61,429 nt of DNA from assembly GCF_003333265.1 (NCBI RefSeq), contig NZ_QOLB01000127.1:1-61429 (forward strand). The letters are read 5' to 3'. The notes beneath the pieces were generated by a model. That model searched no databases, was not told the DNA's origin, and worked only from the letters and a program-made list of their open reading frames with translations. This stretch comes from Candidatus Halocynthiibacter alkanivorans (GTDB taxonomy: Bacteria; Pseudomonadota; Alphaproteobacteria; Rhodobacterales; Rhodobacteraceae). Both the position numbers and the translations under genes were made by a program. Shown here piece after piece: positions 1 to 9,714 of this stretch. Numbering within the stretch: the first letter of the stretch is position 1; every line of letters begins with the position of its first letter.

Positions 1-1034
1 TGAAAGATGAGGCAAATCAACAGGATGTGACGCTGCGCGACATGCTGATGCGTCTGCCCAATGTGATGTATGACGATGTGCCCGACGGGGCCGACGAATC
101 CGACAATGTTGAAGTCCGCAAATGGGGCACCCCGGTTGCGCTGGATTTTGAAGCCAAAGAACATTTCGAAATTACCGGCGCCGCCTCAGGCATGGATTTC
201 GAAACCGCCGCCAAATTGTCCGGCTCGCGGTTTGTCATTCTCAAAGGCGCTGTCGCCCGTATTCACCGCGCTCTGGCCCAGTTCATGCTCAACACCCATG
301 TGGACGAGCACGATCTGACCGAATGCAACACTCCGATCATGGTGTTGGAAGAGATGATGTATGGCACCGGTCAGCTGCCAAAGTTCGGTGAGGACAGCTA
401 TAAAACCACCGAAGGCATGTGGCTGATCCCCACATCTGAAGTCACCCTGACCAATATGGTGAACGGGGAAACCGTGGAAGAACAATCCCTTCCAATGCGT
501 TTCACCGCCCACACCCTGTGTTTCCGTTCAGAAGCCGGGTCCGCCGGTCGCGACACTTCCGGCATGCTGCGGCAGCACCAGTTTGAAAAAGTCGAAATGG
601 TCTCGGTGGTTCATCCCGACGAATCCGAGGCCGAACATGCCCGCATGACCGGTTGTGCCGAAGCGATTCTCGAAAAGCTCAACCTGCCCTATCGCACCGT
701 TAAGCTTTGCGCCGGCGACCAGGGCTTTGGCATGAAGCGCACCCATGACATGGAAGTCTGGCTGCCCGGTCAGAACCAGTATCGCGAAATCTCCTCGGTT
801 TCCACTGCCGGGGATTACCAGGCGCGACGGATGAACGCCAGGTTCAAACCCACTGCGGGTGGCAAACCTGAGTTTGTTCATACACTTAACGGCTCCGGCC
901 TGGCCATCGGTCGCTGCCTGATCGCGGTGCTGGAAAACGGCCAGAACGCCGATGGGTCGGTCACCTTGCCCAAAGTTCTGGCCCCTTATCTGGGTGGAAA
1001 ACTGACTTTGAGCACTAACGGCAAGCTCGCCTGA
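1..1034 (+). CDS. serS: Seryl-tRNA synthetase, 3' part (5' end outside window)
   Basis: This class II aminoacyl-tRNA synthetase charges tRNA-Ser with serine in the cytoplasm. The reading frame is open from the first base (first complete codon at position 3), so the N-terminal coiled-coil arm lies upstream of the window. The visible part is the catalytic core. The motif 2 region [20 protein letters not shown] is followed by FEKVEM, and motif 3 [18 protein letters not shown] lies near the C-terminus, followed by the usual P(K/E)VLxPY tail. About 344 codons are present of a family length of about 430. The gene converges on uvrA, and a hairpin with a T-run lies between the two stops. The identification is secure; the real start cannot be seen. 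Confidence 0.97.
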   Translation, partial: KDEANQQDVTLRDMLMRLPNVMYDDVPDGADESDNVEVRKWGTPVALDFEAKEHFEITGAASGMDFETAAKLSGSRFVILKGAVARIHRALAQFMLNTHVDEHDLTECNTPIMVLEEMMYGTGQLPKFGEDSYKTTEGMWLIPTSEVTLTNMVNGETVEEQSLPMRFTAHTLCFRSEAGSAGRDTSGMLRQHQFEKVEMVSVVHPDESEAEHARMTGCAEAILEKLNLPYRTVKLCAGDQGFGMKRTHDMEVWLPGQNQYREISSVSTAGDYQARRMNARFKPTAGGKPEFVHTLNGSGLAIGRCLIAVLENGQNADGSVTLPKVLAPYLGGKLTLSTNGKLA

Positions 1035-1083
1035 AATTAACTATTTCTGGCGGGGTTAACCATATCCCGCCAGTTTTAACGAC

Positions 1084-1114
1084 AAAGGGCACCCCAACCG
1101 GAGCGCCCTTTTTT
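1084..1114. terminator. Bidirectional terminator between serS and uvrA
   Basis: The stem AAAGGGC/GCCCTTT is followed on the plus strand by a T-run, with A residues on the other side. It lies 50 bp after the serS stop and 21 bp after the uvrA stop, so it can serve both convergent genes. Confidence 0.75.
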
Positions 1115-1134
1115 AGCGCGATATCAAAACCTTA

Positions 1135-3990
1135 TCACTCAGCAGCCAGTTTAATCTCCAGCATCGGCGCCAGATAATGCCCGGTATAGCTGCGTGGCTC
1201 CGCCGCCACCTGCTCCGGTGTCCCTTTTGCAACAATTTCACCACCGCCATCACCGCCCTCAGGCCCGATATCAATGATGTAATCAGCGGTTTTTATCACG
1301 TCGAGATTGTGTTCAATCACGATGACTGAATTGCCCTGGTCGACCAGTTCATGCAGCACTTCCAACAGCTTACGCACATCTTCAAAATGCAACCCGGTGG
1401 TGGGCTCGTCCAGAATATACAGCGTGCGCCCGGTAGAACGCTTCGCCAGCTCCTTGGACAATTTAACCCTTTGTGCCTCGCCGCCCGACAGCGTCGTCGC
1501 CTGCTGTCCGACCTTGATATAACCAAGCCCGACCCGCACCAGCGCGTCCATCTTATCGCGGATTGAGGGCACCGCCTGAAAGAAGGTCTGCGCATCTTCT
1601 ACAGTCATATCAAGCACATCGGCGATGCTTTTGCCCTTGAAATGGATCTCCAGCGTCTCGCGGTTATAGCGTTTGCCCGTGCAGGTCTCGCAGGTGACAT
1701 AGACATCGGGCAGGAAATGCATCTCAATCTTAATCAACCCGTCGCCACGACAAGCCTCACATCTGCCACCCTTAACATTGAAGGAAAACCGCCCCGCCTT
1801 ATACCCCCGCGCCTTAGACTCCGGCAGCCCCGCAAACCAGTCGCGGATCGGCGTGAACGCACCGGTATAAGTCGCGGGATTGGAGCGCGGTGTGCGGCCG
1901 ATGGCACGCTGGTCAATGTCGATGACTTTATCCAGATACTCCAACCCCTTAATGCTTTCACACGGGGCCGGTGTCTGCCGCGCCCCGTTCAGCCGCATTG
2001 AGGCCGTTTTGAACAGCGTCTCGATGGTCAGCGTCGATTTTCCACCGCCGGACACACCCGAGACACAGACAAATTTTCCCAGCGGGAATTCGACCGTCAT
2101 CTCTTTCAGATTGTTGCCGGTGGCCTTGACCACCTTGATCTTTTTCTTGTTGCCCTTACGACGTATCGCCGGAACTGGAATTTCCCGTGCGCCAATCAGA
2201 TATTGCCCGGTGATTGACCCCTCATTGGCCATGATCTCAGCTGGCGTGCCCTTTGCCACCACCTGACCGCCATGGATCCCGGCGCCCGGGCCGATGTCGA
2301 AGACATAGTCCGCCTCGCGGATCGCCTCTTCGTCATGTTCCACGACAATGACGGTATTGCCTTGATCCCGCAGGTTTTTCAGCGTGGTCAACAGACGGTC
2401 GTTGTCGCGCTGATGCAGCCCGATAGAGGGCTCATCCAGCACATAAAGCACCCCGGTCAGTCCTGAACCGATCTGGCTGGCCAAACGGATCCGCTGGCTT
2501 TCCCCGCCCGACAGCGTGCCGGAATTGCGGCTCAGTGTCAGATAATCAAGCCCGACATTGTTCAGGAAACCCAGTCGCTCGCGGACTTCTTTCAGGATCG
2601 CCCGGGCAATTTCATTTTTCTGCGCCGTCAGGTGTTCGGGCACCGAGGCGCACCAGTCATAGGCCTCTTTGATCGACATTTTGACGACCTGGCCCACGTG
2701 CAGCCCGGCAATTTTAACCGCCAGCGCCTCTTCGCGCAGACGGAAGCCATCACAATCGCCGCAATGGCGGTTATTTTGATAGTTTTCAAACTCTTCGCGC
2801 ACCCAGTTGCTGTCGGTCTCGCGATAGCGTCGCTCCATATTGGGGATCACCCCCTCAAAAGTCCGGCTGACCCGGTACACCCGTCCCGCTTCATCATAGC
2901 GGAATTCGATTTCCTCATCGCCCGATCCGCGCAGGAACACCTGCTGAATTTTCGGATCTAGATCCTTCCACGGAGTCGAGGCTTTAAACCCGTAATGTTT
3001 TGCAATTGATTGGATCGTTTGCAGAAAATAGGGCGACTTCCCTTTTCGCCAAGGGGCGAGCGCGCCATCGGAAATCTTCAGCGACTGATCGGGCACCACC
3101 AGGCGTTCATCAAAAAACAGCTCAACCCCAAGACCGTCACAGGACGGGCAGGCCCCGAAAGGCGCGTTGAACGAAAACAGCCGCGGTTCGATTTCGGCGA
3201 TGGTGAAACCAGACACCGGGCAGGCAAAATTTTCGCTGAATGTATGCCGTTCACTGTCGCCCTCTTTTGGCGCCGTCTCGAGCACCGCGATTCCTTCTGC
3301 CAGATCAAGTGCCGTGCGGAACGAATCTGCCAGCCGGGTTTCCATGCCTTCCCGCACCACAATCCGGTCCACAACAACGTCGATATCGTGGCGGAATTTT
3401 TTGTCCAGAACCGGCGGCGTGTCCAACTCGTAGAATTCTCCATCGACTTTAACCCGCTGAAAACCTTGTTTTCTCAGCTCCAGAAACTCTTTTTTATACT
3501 CACCCTTGCGGTCCCGCACGATCGGCGCCAGCAGATAAGCGCGCAGCCCCTCTTCCATCGTCATCACCCGGTCGACCATATCCTGGACCTGCTGCGCTTC
3601 AATCGGCAGCCCTGTGGTCGGGCTGTAAGGCGTGCCGGCACGGGCAAACAGAAGCCGCAGATAGTCGTAAATCTCGGTCACGGTGCCGACGGTTGAACGT
3701 GGATTTTTCGATGTTGTTTTCTGCTCAATCGAGATCGCCGGAGACAGGCCGGATATGTGATCCACATCCGGTTTCTCCATCATATCAAGGAATTGCCGGG
3801 CATAGGCCGACAGGCTTTCGACATAACGCCGCTGCCCTTCCGCATATATCGTATCAAACGCCAGCGAAGACTTGCCCGAGCCGGACAGGCCGGTGATCAC
3901 CACCAGTTGATCCCGTGGAATATCCACGTCGATATTTTTCAGATTGTGCTCGCGCGCACCGCGCACTTCGATTTTCTTCAGATCAGCCAT
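1135..3990 (-). CDS. uvrA: Excinuclease ABC subunit A (UvrA)
   Basis: UvrA is the damage-recognition ATPase of nucleotide excision repair; it dimerises and loads UvrB on lesions. The protein has 951 residues, normal for the family. Two ABC modules are seen: the first Walker [10 protein letters not shown] near residue 35 with signature LSGGESQR, and the second Walker [10 protein letters not shown] near residue 645 with signature LSGGEAQR. Zinc-finger cysteine pairs are present (CPSCDGLG and CEACRGDG...CETCTGKRY). The N-terminus [20 protein letters not shown] is typical. A GAAC-N7-GAAC LexA box lies 66 bp upstream, so SOS induction is likely. No defect is seen. Confidence 0.99.
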   Translation of the reverse strand: MADLKKIEVRGAREHNLKNIDVDIPRDQLVVITGLSGSGKSSLAFDTIYAEGQRRYVESLSAYARQFLDMMEKPDVDHISGLSPAISIEQKTTSKNPRSTVGTVTEIYDYLRLLFARAGTPYSPTTGLPIEAQQVQDMVDRVMTMEEGLRAYLLAPIVRDRKGEYKKEFLELRKQGFQRVKVDGEFYELDTPPVLDKKFRHDIDVVVDRIVVREGMETRLADSFRTALDLAEGIAVLETAPKEGDSERHTFSENFACPVSGFTIAEIEPRLFSFNAPFGACPSCDGLGVELFFDERLVVPDQSLKISDGALAPWRKGKSPYFLQTIQSIAKHYGFKASTPWKDLDPKIQQVFLRGSGDEEIEFRYDEAGRVYRVSRTFEGVIPNMERRYRETDSNWVREEFENYQNNRHCGDCDGFRLREEALAVKIAGLHVGQVVKMSIKEAYDWCASVPEHLTAQKNEIARAILKEVRERLGFLNNVGLDYLTLSRNSGTLSGGESQRIRLASQIGSGLTGVLYVLDEPSIGLHQRDNDRLLTTLKNLRDQGNTVIVVEHDEEAIREADYVFDIGPGAGIHGGQVVAKGTPAEIMANEGSITGQYLIGAREIPVPAIRRKGNKKKIKVVKATGNNLKEMTVEFPLGKFVCVSGVSGGGKSTLTIETLFKTASMRLNGARQTPAPCESIKGLEYLDKVIDIDQRAIGRTPRSNPATYTGAFTPIRDWFAGLPESKARGYKAGRFSFNVKGGRCEACRGDGLIKIEMHFLPDVYVTCETCTGKRYNRETLEIHFKGKSIADVLDMTVEDAQTFFQAVPSIRDKMDALVRVGLGYIKVGQQATTLSGGEAQRVKLSKELAKRSTGRTLYILDEPTTGLHFEDVRKLLEVLHELVDQGNSVIVIEHNLDVIKTADYIIDIGPEGGDGGGEIVAKGTPEQVAAEPRSYTGHYLAPMLEIKLAAE

Positions 3991-4055
3991 TCCACCGCCT
4001 CATATCCACGCCCTACAAATAGGGGCAGATGACACAGACTCCAACCGAAAAATGT

Positions 4056-4070
4056 GAACATAGCAAGAAC
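4056..4070 (-). promoter_or_regulatory. LexA (SOS) box upstream of uvrA
   Basis: On the minus strand the sequence reads GTTC-N7-GTTC (GTTCTTGCTATGTTC), an exact match to the alphaproteobacterial LexA operator GTTC-N7-GTTC. It lies 66 bp upstream of the uvrA start codon, where a promoter is expected. LexA control of uvrA is established in this bacterial class; the site assignment here is by motif and position only. Confidence 0.75.
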
Positions 4071-4159
4071 GTTACGTTCGCAGCTGCCTGGGCAATGCGT
4101 GACCACGGTGAACTTGTGCCCTGAACCCTTTGGAACAAAACGAAACTCGCGATACAGAC

Positions 4160-4195
4160 TTCGAAAAAGAAAGGCGCCCCGGGTGGGACGCCTTT
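4160..4195 (-). terminator. Terminator downstream of the cytochrome b561 gene
   Basis: On the minus strand the stem AAAGGCG...CGCCTTT is followed by CTTTTTC. It lies about 70 bp after the cytochrome b561 stop codon and before the uvrA promoter region, so it separates the two transcription units. Confidence 0.65.
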
Positions 4196-4262
4196 ACGAA
4201 AAGCAATTTCCTGGACGGATCAGATGTGATTGCCAAAGCCATCCCAAAGCCAGTAACTCCTG

Positions 4263-4823
4263 TTATGATTTCCCAAGCATACGTTTCAATGTGGCATCGC
4301 GATCTATGAAATGGTGCTTTAATGCCCCGGCCACATGCAGGATCAGTACAAACGAGATCGAATAGGCCGCAATCACATGCGCCCCATAGGCAATTTCCGC
4401 CAGACTCTCAGTTTTTTCGCCAACCGGCAGGCTGAAGAGACCAAAGACGCTGGTAACACGACCACTGAAATACGCACCGGTGATTCCAGAAAGCGGCATA
4501 ATTATCACCCCGGCCAACAACAAAACATGCGCCGCTCGCGCAACCCTGTGCTGCCAAAGCGGCGATGTTCCGGTATCCCGTTTAAACCCCTGGGCCAGCC
4601 GCCAGCCAACCCGCCAGATTCCCAGAACAAGTATGACAAACCCGATTGATTTATGTAGTCCAATCAGCGCCCCTTTTCCCGGGCCTCTTGGTACGAATTC
4701 AAAAACATAGAACCCAAACACCAGCATGCCAACGATCAGCAGAGCAAGAGCCCAGTGATTGACTCGAGATACGAGGTCATAAAGGTTCTTTTTTTCGTCT
4801 GAAGATTTCATAATCTGTCCCAT
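4263..4823 (-). CDS. Cytochrome b561 family protein
   Basis: This is a small di-heme b-type cytochrome of the inner membrane (bacterial cytochrome b561/CybB family), which probably moves electrons between quinone and another carrier. It has 186 residues and four predicted membrane helices, at about residues 22-42, 57-75, 95-115 and 145-165. Histidines sit where the family places heme ligands: RVNHWALA near residue 23, LHKSIG near 58, and HV..HH near 163-170. A second possible start, the ATG at 4811, would remove four residues. It is flanked by terminators and appears monocistronic. The exact electron partners cannot be read from the sequence. Confidence 0.88.
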   Translation of the reverse strand: MGQIMKSSDEKKNLYDLVSRVNHWALALLIVGMLVFGFYVFEFVPRGPGKGALIGLHKSIGFVILVLGIWRVGWRLAQGFKRDTGTSPLWQHRVARAAHVLLLAGVIIMPLSGITGAYFSGRVTSVFGLFSLPVGEKTESLAEIAYGAHVIAAYSISFVLILHVAGALKHHFIDRDATLKRMLGKS

Positions 4824-4900
4824 TTTCTGATTTGCCCCGGAGCTGTTTGATATTAAACGCAGCGGTTTGTGTTATCCGTCGATTTATTTTGGCGCGGAAC

Positions 4901-4934
4901 AAAAAAGACCCGGAGCACTGAACGCTCCGGGTCT
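4901..4934 (-). terminator. Terminator downstream of lpdA
   Basis: The perfect 10-bp stem GACCCGGAGC/GCTCCGGGTC is followed on the minus strand by TTTTTTG. It lies 46 bp after the lpdA stop codon. Confidence 0.85.
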
Positions 4935-4980
4935 GAGATATGCCGACGAACAGATCGCCGCTGCCCTGAATGACGCAAGG

Positions 4981-6375
4981 TTAAATGTGAAGCGCGCGCC
5001 CATAGGCTGCCAACACGCTTTCGTGCATCATTTCCGACAGGGTCGGGTGCGGGAACACCGTGTTCATCAACTCTTCTTCGGTGGTTTCAAGCGTACGCCC
5101 GATCACATAGCCCTGGATCAGTTCGGTCACTTCCGTCCCCACCATATGGGCGCCAAGCAACTCTCCGGTTTTTGCGTCGAACACGGTTTTCACCAGGCCT
5201 TCAGGTTCGCCGAGCGCAATCGCTTTGCCGTTGCCCACAAAGGGGAATTTGCCAACTTTGACCTTGTAACCAAGCTCTTTTGCTTTGGCCTCAGTGTAAC
5301 CGACCGACGCCACCTGGGGATTGCAGTAGGTACAGCCGGCAATCGCTTCAGGACGTACCGGATGCGGATGGCCGCCGGCAATCAACTCGGCAACCATAAC
5401 ACCTTCGTGGCTGGCCTTATGCGCCAACCAGGGCGCGCCGGCGATATCCCCGACCGCAAACACACCTTCCACACCTGTGCGACAATATTCATCCACTACC
5501 ACATGGGTGCGGTCGATTTTGACACCCAGTTCTTCCAGCCCGAGGTTTTCAACATTGCCGACAATGCCAACCGCTGAAATTACCGTATCAAATTCATGGG
5601 TCTCCACTTTGCCACCGGTCTCGATATGCGCCGTGACTTTGCCTTTGCTGCGGTCCAGCTTTTTGACCATGGCATTTTCCATGATCTTCATGCCCTGTTT
5701 TACAAACTGCTTTTTGGCAAAAGCGGAAATGTCTTTGTCTTCCACCGGCAACACCCGGTCCAGCACTTCGACCACCGTGGTGTCTGAACCCAGGGTGTTG
5801 TAAAAACTGGCAAATTCGATGCCAATTGCGCCCGATCCGATCACCAGCAGTTTTTTCGGCATGCGCGCGGGATTCAGCGCGTGTTTATAGGTCCAGACCA
5901 GATCGCCGTCGGCTTCAAGTCCGGGCAGTTCACGGGCACGGGCACCAGTGGCCAGGATGATGTTTTTGGCGGCAAGCTCTTCGCTGCCCTTTTCGGTTTT
6001 GACCGAAACATTGCCCCGGCCGGTAAGCTTGGCCTCGCCCATAACAACGGTGATTTTATTTTTCTTCATCAGACCGCCGATACCGGCGTTCATCTGTTTG
6101 GACACGCCACGAGACCGCTGAACGATCGCATCAAGGTCAAAACTTATTTTCTCAGCCGTAAGACCATAGTCACTGGCGCGGCTCATCTGGTGATACACTT
6201 CCGCTGAACGCAGCAGGGCCTTGGTCGGAATACAGCCCCAGTTCAGGCAGATACCACCCAAATGTTCGCGTTCAACAATAGCCACTTTCAGGCCAAGCTG
6301 CGCGCCACGGATTGCGGCCACATAGCCACCTGGGCCAGCACCGATTACAACGAGGTCAAAATTCTTGGCAGCCAT
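4981..6375 (-). CDS. lpdA: Dihydrolipoyl dehydrogenase (E3)
   Basis: Lpd reoxidises dihydrolipoyl groups of 2-oxoacid dehydrogenase complexes using FAD and NAD+. It has 464 residues. The FAD-binding GAGPGGYVAAIRGAQLG is at residues 12-28. The redox-active disulfide is in GGICLNWGCIPTKALL near residue 42, and a second Rossmann motif GSGAIGIEFASF is near 180. The C-terminal catalytic HPHPTLSE is also present. The start is supported by GAAGGAG just upstream. The sequence alone does not say whether it serves pyruvate or 2-oxoglutarate dehydrogenase; neighbouring E1/E2 genes are not in the window. The promoter immediately upstream has an unusual dyad between its -35 and -10 boxes. Confidence 0.98.
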   Translation of the reverse strand: MAAKNFDLVVIGAGPGGYVAAIRGAQLGLKVAIVEREHLGGICLNWGCIPTKALLRSAEVYHQMSRASDYGLTAEKISFDLDAIVQRSRGVSKQMNAGIGGLMKKNKITVVMGEAKLTGRGNVSVKTEKGSEELAAKNIILATGARARELPGLEADGDLVWTYKHALNPARMPKKLLVIGSGAIGIEFASFYNTLGSDTTVVEVLDRVLPVEDKDISAFAKKQFVKQGMKIMENAMVKKLDRSKGKVTAHIETGGKVETHEFDTVISAVGIVGNVENLGLEELGVKIDRTHVVVDEYCRTGVEGVFAVGDIAGAPWLAHKASHEGVMVAELIAGGHPHPVRPEAIAGCTYCNPQVASVGYTEAKAKELGYKVKVGKFPFVGNGKAIALGEPEGLVKTVFDAKTGELLGAHMVGTEVTELIQGYVIGRTLETTEEELMNTVFPHPTLSEMMHESVLAAYGRALHI

Positions 6376-6396
6376 GGGGGCTCCTTCGCGGTTTTG

Positions 6397-6425
6397 AATT
6401 TAGTTTGACGTTAAACTATCTTCAA
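6397..6425 (-). promoter_or_regulatory. lpdA promoter with an embedded dyad operator
   Basis: On the minus strand a -35 TTGAAG (6420-6425) and a -10 TAAATT (6397-6402) are separated by exactly 17 bp. The spacer is filled by the near-perfect dyad TAGTTTAACGTCAAACTA (6401-6418; one mismatched pair). A repressor bound here would exclude RNA polymerase. The centre ACGT and arm spacing resemble LacI-family operators, but the sequence is not the same as the one in front of edd. The regulator is unknown; this is inference from architecture. Confidence 0.5.
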
Positions 6426-6521
6426 AACCCGATCAACGCCCGTTGATAAAAACATGTTCCGGGAAGTTGAATCCCGCATGTTTATTTACGGCAGCTGGCT
6501 GCAACTACCTGCTGCAACAAA

Positions 6522-6537
6522 GCGCGCCGGGGCGCGC
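6522..6537 (-). terminator. GC-rich hairpin downstream of the DUF924 gene
   Basis: The stem GCGCGCC/GGCGCGC has a 2-nt nominal loop and is followed on the minus strand by TTTGTTG. It lies 18 bp after the stop of the DUF924 gene. The T-run is short, so it is a weak terminator candidate. Confidence 0.4.
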
Positions 6538-6554
6538 CTCATTTACTTTAAAGA

Positions 6555-7130
6555 TTAAACTACTTCTTTCACCTGCAGTTCATGCAGGGTCGAAACGTAG
6601 CCGCCGTCTTCCAGATAGAGCTTTTCGGCGCCGGATGTAGTGCGCGCAAGGGCTTCATTGCGATACGGAAACCGACCAAACTTGCGGATCACATTCCGGT
6701 GCGCACGGGCGTGCAGCAGATTTTCCCCTGGCATACGCCCGCGGAACAGTCGTACGCAGCGATCCTGGTCACAGAGATTTTCGGAATGCATCAGCGGCAT
6801 GTAGAAGAACTGCCGCGCCGGGGCGTCGATACGCATGTCCCAGCCTTTGCCAATCGCAGCCTTAGCGGCGGCAAGCGCCGCTTTGTCGGTGGCAAATGCC
6901 ATGCCACTGCTGCGATAAAGATTGCGCGGAAACTGATCCGTCAGAATCAGATAAGCCAGCGCCCCACTTGGATAGGTCAGCCACAGAGCATACGCCCCCT
7001 CCTGCGCCTCCTTCCAAGCTGTCAAAAACCTGTCCCGGATTTGCTCATCCAGGGTCTCATCGGACTTGTACCAGCCAGCAGGTCCGATCTCATCCAGCCA
7101 AAAGGACAGGACGTCTTCAGGTTTAGTCAT
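6555..7130 (-). CDS. DUF924 family protein
   Basis: This is a 191-residue cytosolic protein of the DUF924 (PF06041) family, widespread in proteobacteria and without an established biochemical role. Family hallmarks are seen: VLSFWLDEIGPAGWY at the N-terminus, FL.AW.EA....W...P.G.LA.LILTDQFPRN in the middle, and later YMPLMHSE, ..H...I..FGRFP.RN..L.R. The fold is reported as an all-helical TPR-like bundle. It sits upstream of lpdA on the same strand but is separated from it by about 180 bp, a hairpin and an lpdA promoter, so co-transcription is uncertain. Confidence 0.88.
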   Translation of the reverse strand: MTKPEDVLSFWLDEIGPAGWYKSDETLDEQIRDRFLTAWKEAQEGAYALWLTYPSGALAYLILTDQFPRNLYRSSGMAFATDKAALAAAKAAIGKGWDMRIDAPARQFFYMPLMHSENLCDQDRCVRLFRGRMPGENLLHARAHRNVIRKFGRFPYRNEALARTTSGAEKLYLEDGGYVSTLHELQVKEVV

Positions 7131-7228
7131 GGTGTCTCCCTCACTTCACCTCTGAAGTATACCATAGAATCGTTACAATAAATTCCCGCTGGTTCAAGAA
7201 ACTGAAGCCCGTATTGATCAAAGGACAT

Positions 7229-7256
7229 CCGGGCGCGGCATTTCTGCCGCACCCGG
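7229..7256 (-). terminator. Hairpin downstream of the MFS transporter gene
   Basis: CCGGG-x-GCGGCA pairs with TGCCGC-x-CCCGG around a TTTC loop (12-nt arms, one mismatch). It sits 6 bp beyond the stop codon of the MFS gene on the minus strand. No strong T-run follows, so it may stabilise the 3' end rather than terminate. Confidence 0.4.
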
Positions 7257-7262
7257 ACCCGT

Positions 7263-8528
7263 TCAAGTTGATTCTTCTGCCAGTGCGTCCTCTTCGGCCT
7301 GCTCAATAGCCCACTCCTGTGCCACCTCGACGGCAACCGCAGTCGCCGAAGGCATCACCGCCACATAGGCTGCTGTTTCCGATACCGCCAGCGCCGGGCG
7401 CCGCGTCATACGATAGGCCGCGTACACGGCCATAAGCAGAAGCGGAATCATAACCGCCAGCCAGAACCCGCCAGGACCAAAGATCTGCATAAAGAACCCG
7501 GAAACAATCGGCCCTAAAATCGCGCCGACCCCGTTCACAAACAACATGCCGGATGCCGCCGCCGCCATATCATCGGGCTCCAGAAAGTCATTGGTATAGG
7601 CCAGCAGCAGCGAATACAGCGGATTGGCCAGACCACCGATCAGGAACGCCACGGTCAGCGCCACGGAATAATCCCCGTCAAACAGAAAACCAGCGAGCGA
7701 CACAACGCCGGCCGCGGCAGACATCACCAGCACCAGCAAGCGCCGATCCATCCGGTCTGACAACCAGCCAACAGGATATTGCAGTACCACGGTTCCCATA
7801 TAGATTGCCGAGATAAACAAGGAGATCTGTTTCAGGCTCATGCCGGCCTGGGTGCCGTAGATCGCCCCCATGCCAAGTTGGGAAGCAAACACAAACCCCA
7901 TCATAAAGATGCCAACGAACCCGAGCGGTGAAACCTCGTAAAGCTTACGCAGGCTCATCGCTTTGCTGCGCTCAAACGCCGGGGTCGGGCTGACTGAAAG
8001 CAGGATCGGAGCAAATGAAATCGAAACCAGTACCGACGGGATCACAAACATCACAAAACTACTTGGGTCGCCCAGCGCAAAAATGGCCTGGGCGATGATT
8101 ATGCCGACCATCTGGACGATCATATAGACCGACAACGTCTGCCCCCGCGTTTCATTGGTTGCGGCGTTGTTAAGCCAGCTTTCAGCCGTCACGTAGACGC
8201 CTGAAAAGCAAAACCCGATCAGTATACGCAGGATCGTCCAGGACCAGGGCGATGCCAGGGTAGGATACAAGATCAGCACGGCGGACACAAAAGACGCCAG
8301 CGCGGCAAACACCCGCACATGACCGACACGGCGGATCAACTCCGGGGTCACGCGGCTGCCAAACAGAAAGCCGACAAAATAGGCCGACATCACCAGGGAC
8401 ATCGCCACGGTAGAAAACCCTTCGATTTCGCCGCGCACCCCGAGCAACGTGCCTTGCAGCCCGTTGCCCACCATCAAAAGCATCACCCCGAGCAACAACG
8501 CCCAAGAATTCCCAACAACCTGAAACAT
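7263..8528 (-). CDS. MFS transporter (YcaD-like)
   Basis: This is a major facilitator superfamily transporter of the inner membrane with 421 residues and about 12 hydrophobic segments. The first is LLLGVMLLMVGNGLQGTLLG. Motif-A-like GWLSDRMDRR lies at the centre loop. AESWLN....RG..LSVYMIVQ in the fourth/fifth helix region resembles the YcaD-type subfamily. The C-terminal tail is acidic (EEDALAEEST). The start at 8528 was chosen because AGGAG lies 8 nt upstream; an in-frame ATG 33 nt earlier lacks a ribosome site. It is downstream of queA on the same strand with a 118-bp gap. The substrate is unknown. Confidence 0.85.
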   Translation of the reverse strand: MFQVVGNSWALLLGVMLLMVGNGLQGTLLGVRGEIEGFSTVAMSLVMSAYFVGFLFGSRVTPELIRRVGHVRVFAALASFVSAVLILYPTLASPWSWTILRILIGFCFSGVYVTAESWLNNAATNETRGQTLSVYMIVQMVGIIIAQAIFALGDPSSFVMFVIPSVLVSISFAPILLSVSPTPAFERSKAMSLRKLYEVSPLGFVGIFMMGFVFASQLGMGAIYGTQAGMSLKQISLFISAIYMGTVVLQYPVGWLSDRMDRRLLVLVMSAAAGVVSLAGFLFDGDYSVALTVAFLIGGLANPLYSLLLAYTNDFLEPDDMAAAASGMLFVNGVGAILGPIVSGFFMQIFGPGGFWLAVMIPLLLMAVYAAYRMTRRPALAVSETAAYVAVMPSATAVAVEVAQEWAIEQAEEDALAEEST

Positions 8529-8646
8529 AAGCACATCTCCTCTGGTGCCATGACACATCACTACACTATTTTTCTAATGCCGATTCGGAGAGTGTTTCTT
8601 TGTCTGTTGCGTCATGGTTCAGGTCTGTTCGCGACCTCTGCCCGTT

Positions 8647-9711
8647 TCAAACGCCGGAAGGCAGCAGAAGGGACGCATCCCCGTAGGAAAAAAACCGGTA
8701 TTCTGCATCAATCGCATGGGCATAGACTTCGCGCATACGGTCCTGCCCCATCAGGGCCGAGACCAGCATCATCAAAGTGGATTTTGGCAGGTGAAAATTG
8801 GTCATCAGCGCGTCCGCAACCCTGAACTGGTAGCCCGGCCAGATGAATATTTCTGTGGTTCCGATCCAGGGGGCAATATTTCCAACCTCAGGCGCGGCGC
8901 TTTCAATCAGGCGAAGTGCGGTGGTGCCCACCGGAATGATCCGCCCGCCTTCCGCCCGGGTGCGGTTAATATCCGCCGCCGCCTGTTCTGTGACCTCGCC
9001 CCATTCCGCGTGCATTTTGTGGTCGCGCACATTGTCCACTTTTACCGGCAAAAAGGTGCCCGCGCCCACATGCAGCGTGACAAAGGTTAGCTCCACGCCC
9101 ATAGCCGTGAGCCGGTCCAGCAGCGGTGCATCAAAATGCAGCGATGCTGTCGGCGCCGCAACCGCGCCCATATGACGGGCCCAGACGGTTTGGTAATCCT
9201 CTTTGTCCTGCGCATCTGCTGTGCGTTTGGCCGCAATATAGGGTGGCAGTGGCATCGCACCTGCCTCCGCAAGCGCCGCATCAAAATCGGTGCCGGTCAG
9301 GTTGAAGCTGATCAGCACCAGACCCGCGTCTTCTTTTTGTTCCAGCGTGGCGCTCAGACGGTCCGAAAAGATTATCTGCTCGCCCTCTTTAATCTTTTTC
9401 AACGGCTTCAACAGCGCCCGCCACTGCCCGGCTTTGGCCTGCGGATCCAGCAGTGTGACTTCAATTTTCGCTTTGACCGGCCCCTGCGCGCTGTCGCGAT
9501 GACGCAAGCCGCTGAGCCGCGCGGGCAGCACTTTGGTGTCATTCAGCACCAGACGGTCGCCCGGGCGCAGATACTCCACCAGATCGGTCACCTGGCGGTC
9601 CTGCAAACTGTCGGGGCTTGCCACCAGAAGCCGGGCAGAGCTGCGTGGTTTGGCGGGCCGTGTCGCGATCAGCTTCTCGGGCAGGTGAAAATCAAAATCA
9701 GAAAGTTTCAT
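8647..9711 (-). CDS. queA: S-adenosylmethionine:tRNA ribosyltransferase-isomerase
   Basis: QueA transfers and isomerises the ribosyl part of SAM onto 7-aminomethyl-7-deazaguanine in tRNA, giving epoxyqueuosine. It has 354 residues. The N-terminus [20 protein letters not shown] is typical, followed by [20 protein letters not shown], ..[12 protein letters not shown] and THVGAGTF-like [11 protein letters not shown]. The C-terminal block [19 protein letters not shown] is diagnostic. The start codon lies only 3 nt after the stop of the AsmA-like gene, so translation is probably coupled. Its pathway partner tgt is about 29 kb away on the same strand. Confidence 0.98.
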   Translation of the reverse strand: MKLSDFDFHLPEKLIATRPAKPRSSARLLVASPDSLQDRQVTDLVEYLRPGDRLVLNDTKVLPARLSGLRHRDSAQGPVKAKIEVTLLDPQAKAGQWRALLKPLKKIKEGEQIIFSDRLSATLEQKEDAGLVLISFNLTGTDFDAALAEAGAMPLPPYIAAKRTADAQDKEDYQTVWARHMGAVAAPTASLHFDAPLLDRLTAMGVELTFVTLHVGAGTFLPVKVDNVRDHKMHAEWGEVTEQAAADINRTRAEGGRIIPVGTTALRLIESAAPEVGNIAPWIGTTEIFIWPGYQFRVADALMTNFHLPKSTLMMLVSALMGQDRMREVYAHAIDAEYRFFSYGDASLLLPSGV

Positions 9712-9714
9712 AGT

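Noticed and set aside
7214-7222. TTGATCAA as an FNR-type site
   Set aside because: FNR boxes need four bases between the halves (TTGAT-N4-ATCAA); this one has none.
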